Source of the DNA: Phoronis australis
Taxonomy: Eukaryota > Phoronida > Phoronidae
Direction: 5' to 3'
DNA: 64,000 bases
Assembly: GCA_002633005.1 (NCBI GenBank)
Contig: NMRA01000133.1
Coordinates: 816,307-880,306 of the forward strand
Part shown: positions 57,801-64,000 of the stretch, one piece after another
Layout: every line of letters starts with the position of its first letter
Numbering within the stretch: the first letter of the stretch is position 1
Position numbers and translations under genes: made by a program
Notes under the pieces: generated by a model
Databases searched by the model: none
Told to the model about the DNA's origin: nothing
What the model saw: the letters and a program-made list of their open reading frames with translations, nothing else

Positions 57801-60800
57801 TGGAACAACTTGTTCCGTGTCAGCTGATCCGTGTCAACTTTGTAAGCGTAAATGGCACTATAAAGGTTATCCAATTAACATCATTGAGCAACAATTGAAT
57901 GCATAGTTGTCAAAGAAAAGTTACATGAAATGAGATAGATAGCTCTAGACAACTTTAAAGTTAAAATATGCATACAAATCAGATCCTAAGCTAAGTATGG
58001 TAAAACAGTATATAACCAAATACCTGGTAATCTTGTTTTCGAGATATTCACTAGATTCTATAAATACTAGTAGAGGCCGTATGCAACAATATCAATATAA
58101 TAAAACATCTTGAACATAATTTCATAAATGTTTTTGTATCAAGTGTACATAACAAAAAGATGATTTTCAGATTTTTTAAGATTTAAGGAAACGATCTGAT
58201 AGAAAATTAAGATAATTTTTTATTTCCATGGGAGACTGCTTCATAGAATTACTAACAGTAATATTAAGTATACATAGAAACTTGTACTGGTGTCTGCAAA
58301 ATTTCTTTTTAAGTGGTAATTTTACTGTCCATGAATTTCAAATAGATATCAGCTTATCTGGCAGTCACCTAGGACTCTGGAAATCAATGGCCAATTCCAG
58401 ATAACATCATTACCATCAATAGTCTCTGTATTGGCAGTTGCCATGATTAAACGGCCCTAAAATTTCGTTAGCCTGTAAAAATAAACACAGATTATTTGGA
58501 TTGTGTTTGAATGCTTGTGAACTAAATAATTACTATTCATCTATTAAGGGCTCAAACTATTGTGCTTGTTCATATATGATTTAGTACTGTTCAACTGAAT
58601 TGATTTTTCATTCTCCAGAAAGGGGGCTTGTGCCAAATTTCAGAGGCTATTCTTGGCAATCACTTGAGATCAATGTAAACCATTGTTTGTATTTGTGTAT
58701 TCCATGTTTGACTTTGGTTGATTGGACATTTTATGCTGATCCTTGATAAAACAAGGTTCACACCTGTGAAGGTTCCTAGTTCTCAGGATTTACCAGCATA
58801 GTGACAGGAAAACAGGATGATAGGGGCAACGTTTTATCGGTAACAACGTTTTTATACTAGAGATTTTGAACTCTATTTGGACCAAGATGTCCTTTGGCAT
58901 GTGGATGCAAGACCTGTCTGAGGACTTCACCCCAATGTGGCTGTAAGTTGAACATTCGCCATAGAGGCACTATGATTGTCCTTGAAGAACACTCATTTGT
59001 AATTAATTATCCTTCTGATTTGTCCTTTGGTTATTATTCATTGACTTAGAATAGAACGATGGAGAAGTGGCACTTGGGGTGAGGCTTTTGTAGTGATTTC
59101 GATCGTTTTTGGCTGTGATTCGGAATTGTGGGCAAAAAATGACTTGTTTCGGAAGTCGAGATTTATTGGGACTGGTATCGAAACATAATTGACACCAAGA
59201 ATTGAGGAAAAGGTCCACAAACCTTGGAAACATGGAATGGGTTTCCCTCCCCCCTTCTTTTGGTGATATTTAGCATGCAGTTAACAGTTTGGTAAATTTT
59301 AAACACAAAATCTGTGAATCTGTTTTGTAAAGACTTTTCAAAATTCAAGAAGGGTAATGGCTGTAGCAATCAATTTGTTTAACAGATTTTCAGATGAAAG
59401 TTTTTGAAATTAATTTGATGTTTTCTTCTGTGTACAGTAATTGTTTGTAGCAGAAGGCTTCAAAATTGGCCCTTGGATTGAGGTTGTTCTATAAAATAGA
59501 CTTCTAGAAATGTACTGAGCTACTAAACAAAATTTTGGACTAATGGAAATACGAAATAACTGAAGCAGCTCTATATGTAGTTCAAGGAAATGAAACCATT
59601 TCAGAGATTAACGAACTTATATTGAGATCTATTTTACACAGCTGCGTTATGAAAAGCTCTCCAGTTGGTAACTGACTACAAGTTTCAGCACAGACACTAT
59701 TGTTCACGTAACAAAGCACTGTTTTGGCAACACTTTGTTAGAATTGTTAATTCAAAAGCATGTCTACATAGGTGTAAAAGGTTATGTTGACACAAGCCCA
59801 CTTGATTGATTCAAAAGTAGATCGAGATCCCTGTGTTTTATGTAATATTTGTTGTTGGTAATGAAGTAGTCTCCGTCTCGTTTTGTTACCTTCAGTTTTG
59901 AAGTTGAAGCTTAATGAGAAATTATAATTCTAACAATGGTAAAGAGTCTTTTTTGCATACCATGAAACTGTTTCGCTACAGGATATAGTGTTTAGAAAGT
60001 CTCTACTGAATATTTTGTATTTTGTTGTATGTGTCAGTGATGAGTTTTCAATTTATTTAATAAGAGTGAAAGTGTTTACATACAAACATACAAGTGATGA
60101 CCATACTGAGTTCTGAAGTGGTTGTGGGTATAGTATAATGCTGTCCTCAGATGAGGCTTCTCAATAACCAGTTTCATTTCCATGGATGTGTAACCAAGTT
60201 CTTGGCCATGTCTAGTGTAAACACGTTGCCTGTACATAAAGTGTGTTGAAAATGGTTGAATGGTGATTGACTGTTCTTGTTGTTCAAATATTTACGTTGA
60301 AATTTAGGAACAGTCAAATATAGTTTCCGAATATTGGGCAATCATTCTGTACTACAACGTTTGTCATGTACAGGTTTAAACTTATTTCTGTGGAAGGAAC
60401 GGGTTCTCATGCAGCCAGAACTTATTTAAGGTAAACCAACTTATAATTATACCGGGTATTTACTGGGCAGTTGCCTTTCCATCATACTCATTTCGTCATT
60501 ATATTGAAACGTCCTGCCATGGTTAAGCTCTGTGGCTTGTGACTGTCCTACATCTGATTTATATTTTTCCAGGAAACAGTCACGGATGGGGATGGAGTCC
60601 CGTGAGGCAGTGTACCAGAAAGCAATGGACTTGTTGACTGTACGGTGTACAAGTGTGCAGGGATCTAGTGTGGAGCCTCAGGACGAACCTTTGATCTGCG
60701 TCAATAACCCGCCATTTGGCATCAACTTGCCTAAATACTTCTATGTGCAACAAAACAGACCCTTGCCAATGCCACCATTAAAGGTATGAGTCATTGACAG

Positions 60801-62476
60801 AAGATTTCTAGAAGTGAATCGAAAGACATCTATGCATTATTTCTGAAATGTTTGCCACACTTGTCCAATTGAAACTTTTGCAAGAAAGCTTGCTGCAAAA
60901 ATTCTAGCTGTGACTGTATGGGCTCACTTTTCATGCACATTTCACACTTTCATTACTTTCAACAGAATTGTGCCATGTTAGTTTTGTTGTACGCATGCAT
61001 ACATTACTGGCTCCACAAATGTCAATGTCAGAACAAACTCCAACAGCACAGCTTAGCAAAAAAAACTCTCTTGTTGTAACAGTCTCAATAAGTATGAGCT
61101 AAGCTTAGTGTTATCGATCATTGCTCATTTTGCCTAAAGGCGTCAATATGAATTTTACCGTCACTAACTCAAATATGTTACTAAGTGACTAATAAGCATA
61201 TTATCTGACAAAGTCATTAATTTTTGTTTGCAACTGAATGTTTTTTTCATGTATTAGGATTTTCGTTTGCTTGTATTTTTTGAAATTCATTCCCCTTAAC
61301 TTTAAACCAAATGTTATTTATTTTAACTATTATTGCTTAGCAAAAAATTCATAAAGCGTTATAATTGTGATTGTATATTTTTTGTTGAATACATCGAGAA
61401 AGCTAAAGATGAGAGTCCTTGAACGATAGTTTATTAGTGATGTCACGTGCTTGGCTTGTGGAGGGCGACATTCCACTTGATGGCATGCGTAATCACACCA
61501 AACTGGCAAGATACTAGGATTAGGATTGTTAAAAGTATTTTATTATTTCAAATGATCGAAAAATAAATGTCCATGTGTATAATATGTTAGAGCTACATTG
61601 GATAACTTTTAAAATGCTGGCAAATTTCAGAAACAAAAATTTGAATTTTAAAGATTCATTTGAATAATTATGTACAGGTTGGTTATAGTTCATGTTTTGA
61701 TATTTTAGGCATGGCGTGGTTACAATGGGAATGTTTACTTTGAGCCCATGCAAGTTAACCAGGTGAAACGTTGTGTACCTGAACGGCAAACTCCTGACGT
61801 TGAAAGATGTAGTGATAAACTGAAGAAAATTCTTGAGCCTCGTGTTAAAGGTTCCGACTCTAGTCAGCACCAGTCAACCCAACCAAGTACCCGTAGTGAG
61901 AAAACTAGCAAATCACGTCACAGTTCAGACTCTGGAAATGAGAGTGTCACACAAATGACTGTCAGTATTTCGGACAAGAAAGCCATACTGAACAGACTGA
62001 ATCAAAAATTATTGCGAGAGGAGGAATACCAGCCAGAGGTGAAAGAGACCGTAGGTAGTCTCAAGGTGGACTCAAATGCTGCAGGAATGAAGCAAAAATC
62101 AAATAAGGGGAAACCAACTTATCAGAAGGACAGGATTTGTAAAGGATCAGTTGCACACAAAGTGGCCTTGCAGAAAAAATCACAGCCGTATTTTTCCGTT
62201 AATGGTGGGAAATTCATGGCTCCATCAACAATGTCACCTTTGCTTCGAACGCAGACACAGTATTCCCAAAGCAGCCAAAGACTTGCGACAAACAGCCCAG
62301 ATTTGTTCAATTCAGGGGCTTATGAAAAGTTTCCCCCACTGGATCAATTACGTGCTAGTTTGAGACACATGGACAATACGCCCAATAAACGAATGGTTGT
62401 GGTTCCACCAAATATTGCCAAAGGACAGAATCAAAAGGCAAGACCAGCTTATGTGAAGTTCAGCCATGATCGGTAG
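48388..62476 (+). CDS. Gene B: unrecognised 528-residue protein, four coding exons
   Basis: Exons 48388-48842, 53613-53765, 60573-60783, 61709-62476; phases 2, 2, 0 agree and the sum is 529 codons with stop. The ATG sits in AAACATGG with an in-frame TGA 15 nt upstream, so it is a real start. The N-terminal third is acidic (DSDDDDSCYGDEEYY; SSSDMEALDVFAEDG), the middle has a compact segment NNPPFGINLPKYFYVQQNRP running into AWRGYNGNVYFEP, and the last 200 residues are Ser/Gln/Lys-rich with the tail FPPLDQLRASLRHMD … PPNIAKGQNQKARPA. No signal peptide, membrane segment or known catalytic motif was seen. It is probably an intracellular, partly disordered protein; function unknown. Confidence 0.75.
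49500..50320 (+). other. Intron stretch with several open frames, coding status unclear
   Basis: Frames at 49539-49862 (… QTDTGEPKPIASNLGIFYQI …) and an acidic stretch near 50044-50160 (SLESETESDSDSEKF) look somewhat protein-like, but they do not fit the 2-to-2 phase needed between gene B exons 1 and 2 and are broken by stops. They could be remnants of a transposon frame or chance. Confidence 0.25.
50290..50600 (+). repeat. Single-unit copy of the element expanded at 17795-19510
   Basis: CCTAGAAAAATGACTAAATT … AATATCATATCTTAGAA … CACTGTTCTCTAAAGCGCCG then TTAGAAATTATTTTTAAAAT, collinear with both flanks of the 17.8-19.3 kb array. Confidence 0.65.
50772..51048. mobile_element. MITE with about 40-bp terminal inverted repeats
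   Basis: AAAGCTTGATACTGAGTCGC … GTGTCGAAACAATCTC at the left is mirrored by GAGATTGTTTTGACACTACG … GACTAAGTATCAAGCTTT at the right, with few mismatches. The body (about 195 bp) is non-coding. In intron 1 of gene B. Confidence 0.85.
51270..51485 (-). repeat. Dispersed repeat family R4, copy 4 (reverse, longest)
   Basis: Reverse complement reads CAGACTTAGCCTAGAACAAT … GTGCAACTTACCCCACTTGT then GACAACTT … GGTAGGGCGGAAGAAATT. It has both ends seen separately in copies 1 and 2, so it may be near full length. It directly abuts the foldback element. Confidence 0.7.
51487..52172. mobile_element. Foldback-like large inverted repeat
   Basis: Left arm about 51487-51724 and right arm about 51888-52172 are reverse complements with moderate divergence; for example CCAAGACACAAATTTTCT on the left against AGAAAATTTGTGTCTTGG on the right. 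Arms are built of degenerate units of about 22 bp, GGAC(C/A)xAAAATT. The spacer is about 160 bp. No coding capacity. Confidence 0.8.
53613..53765 (+). CDS. Gene B exon 2
   Basis: Phase 2 in (TTTTTTTAAG|C) and out (GATGA|gtgagt); 51 codons, ILKKAEHTLSECSSSDMEAL … PPSPVFLEDE. Acidic and Ser-rich, matching exon 1 in character. Confidence 0.75.
55565..55720. repeat. Degenerate minisatellite, GGGGATGTxxATTACTGG type
   Basis: About five diverged units of roughly 30 bp: GATTACTGG, AATCACTGGGCAGG, GTAACGGGGATGTGG. Confidence 0.75.
57455..57860. mobile_element. Element with repeated GACACGG motifs near both ends
   Basis: GACACGG or its complement occurs six times (about 57478, 57496, 57697, 57778, 57809, 57828). 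CAACTGACACGGAGCAAATTG on the left and CAATTTGCACCGTGTCAA on the right are inverted. It resembles a small TIR element with multiple internal sites; exact ends not defined. Confidence 0.5.
60573..60783 (+). CDS. Gene B exon 3
   Basis: Phase 2 in (TTTTTCCAG|G), phase 0 out (AAG|gtatga). Encodes SREAVYQKAMDLLTVRCTS … NNPPFGINLPKYFYVQQNRP; the Pro/aromatic part looks ordered. Confidence 0.85.
61709..62476 (+). CDS. Gene B exon 4 (C-terminus)
   Basis: Phase 0 acceptor TATTTTAG|GCA. Begins AWRGYNGNVYFEPMQVNQVK, then Ser/Lys/Gln-rich sequence with a short helix AILNRLNQKLLREEEYQPE, ending YVKFSHDR and TAG (62474-62476). Confidence 0.85.
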   Translation, partial: AWRGYNGNVYFEPMQVNQVKRCVPERQTPDVERCSDKLKKILEPRVKGSDSSQHQSTQPSTRSEKTSKSRHSSDSGNESVTQMTVSISDKKAILNRLNQKLLREEEYQPEVKETVGSLKVDSNAAGMKQKSNKGKPTYQKDRICKGSVAHKVALQKKSQPYFSVNGGKFMAPSTMSPLLRTQTQYSQSSQRLATNSPDLFNSGAYEKFPPLDQLRASLRHMDNTPNKRMVVVPPNIAKGQNQKARPAYVKFSHDR

Positions 62477-64000
62477 TCTTACTGGTGCCAGTTATACAGT
62501 GAAGAATATTTTTGGTGGTGACAAAATTTTGGCAATATTTTTAAATGGAACTGAAACAACTTGTGCTGCAAAATCTGTACTCTTTCATTTTTCAGGTGCA
62601 AGTGACCATTTTGCACTTGCACTTGGACAACTGAGAGGCTGTAATATTGAAGATTGTTTGTTTATTTGACCATCTTTATTGTATGATCAGTGTTGTTGCC
62701 AAATTTAGATGTCTTAGTTCTGATAAGTGTTGGTGTTGTCTAGTGCTTGCTATCTCTACCACTGACAACACTATTCAATTAAACACAAGTGTTCCGGGGA
62801 AATAGATTTGCAATTGTTGACACAAAATAATGTTTTAGCTGTTAGCATTGTCATATGGGGAGTTACAGCTAGTGTTGTAGTGCTACTGATCCAAACAGTG
62901 CTATTGTTTGAAATTGGTTCGATTCTTTCTGCATGTTAGATCACCATGCGCGTCACGTCACGGTGCTTTCAGTTTGAAATCAAATATGCTTGGTTCTGTA
63001 GCAGACGCTTATCGTCCAGCAATGAAAACGTGGCATACAGTTGAGAACTTAAATCTGGCATATTTTGTTATGTTGCAAAAGTACCATTTGGAAATGTCTT
63101 ATGCCCTGGCTATCATTAGCCACATCCTGAAATCCATCTGCACTTTTGATATATCTACTCGCAGCACTTAAGTCGTCACTTTTAGTCTCGCTTTTGCAAC
63201 ATTGGATTTCATAATTTGCTTTACCGTAACTCTTTGTTTTTATGCGGATTTATTGATATTCGTCCTTCTGATGCCAGTCACAAGTAATTGCTGTTGAAAA
63301 CTACAAGACAGTCACGATGAAGTTCACCAAGTTAAAAACGAACCTTACGGGTTCAAGATCATGTTGACTTCCACATCTCCCATACAACTAAGGATTCGCA
63401 CTGCTCAAGCAGCACTGCAGTTATCCAGTATGTTTTCTTACCTCATAGTCCAGAAGAGCGTAGTTTGGAATGCGACTGTTCGTACATAGAATGGAAATAC
63501 ACAAGCGTGACTGCATATATTGTTAGTCTGAGAATGCCTTACTGCATATGATTTTTGGTGCTATGCGTGTATATACATCTCAAATGTTGTTTCTCGTCAC
63601 TTGTATCTGTTTTATTTTCTGGTTTTGTGTATCACGTTTTTGTACAGAGCACATCAAAAATTCTTTTAACACATGCATTTCAAGTGCCTTATGGGAGACT
63701 TTTTGTCTTGGTATTAGTCTGTGTACAATGTCTGTAACCTAGATCATTGGCAGTAAGTAGTATCAGATTAGCGGGTGCAGTACTTTTCAAAATAAACTGG
63801 ACAACGTCGAGCTTTGACAAAGTTTTGTTGCATATTCTGAGCAACAGAATTAGCTAAGAGCAATAATAACAATAACAATAACAATAAAGTCAAATTCTGT
63901 TATTTGTAGTTTGATAACAATGATATTTTACTGTGACAAAATGTTGCATCTAATTACCAATTAATAATGGCATAAAGTGTGTTAGTGTTTGACAGTTTTA
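62477..64000 (+). other. 3' UTR and downstream flank of gene B
   Basis: Non-coding AT-rich sequence. Possible poly(A) hexamers: ATTAAA at 62778-62783, AATAAA at 63791-63796 and 63883-63888. An AATAAC repeat lies at 63861-63888. No further gene seen. Confidence 0.5.

Larger units (their letters stand above)
53766..60572 (+). other. Gene B intron 2, 6.8 kb
   Basis: AT-rich with a degenerate GGGG-rich tandem tract (55565-55720) and a GTGTCA-rich element (57455-57860). Open segments with an AG border at 56580-56684 and 58860-58941 were seen but do not fit the phase 2 to phase 2 requirement or end in a stop. Confidence 0.6.

Noticed and set aside
58860-58941. Possible extra exon of gene B (…MSFGMWMQDLSEDFTPMW)
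   Set aside because: Good acceptor and donor, but phase 1 in and 2 out does not fit between exons 2 and 3 (2 to 2).

Overview
The window is nuclear DNA of a metazoan, probably a marine invertebrate; the phylum cannot be fixed from sequence alone. Signs are GT-AG introns, AT-rich non-coding DNA, many small MITE-like and hAT-like elements, a tRNA-derived SINE head and many minisatellites. There are no bacterial-style gene clusters.

Gene A (+ strand, 1026-24177, open at its 5' side) can be assembled from 13 exons whose splice phases all agree. They total 5073 nt, or 1690 codons plus a stop. In order it encodes a complete eight-cysteine CXXC zinc finger split over two exons, a lysine-rich microexon, a conserved-looking block ending in a CxxGCxC cluster, about 1200 residues of mostly disordered Ser/Thr/acidic sequence with SUMO-interaction-like motifs, a basic NLS, and a C-terminal bHLH-leucine zipper. 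The bHLHZip and the overall architecture point to a MAX-partner protein of the MGA type. A T-box, if present, would lie upstream of the window. A CXXC finger in such a protein is the most interesting feature here, because it would join CpG reading and E-box/MAX binding in one chain.

Gene B (+ strand, 48388-62476) is a four-exon gene of 528 codons with consistent phases. I do not recognise its product; it is acidic at the N-terminus and basic, Ser/Gln-rich at the C-terminus.

The 24 kb between them is mostly repeat-derived. Two weak sets of phase-compatible candidate exons lie there (27906-35953 and 41330-44623) and are flagged at low confidence.

The introns of gene A are heavily invaded. A 3.3 kb hAT-like element (6718-10061, 5-bp target duplication) sits inside an older inverted-repeat element. 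A 1.5 kb array of about 39 copies of a 37-39 bp unit (17829-19305), in which almost every unit keeps a CANNTG E-box core, lies upstream of the bHLH exon; it appears to be an internal segment of a dispersed element amplified in place. Intergenic DNA and gene B introns carry further MITEs, a foldback element, a composite-inverted-repeat element and several minisatellites.
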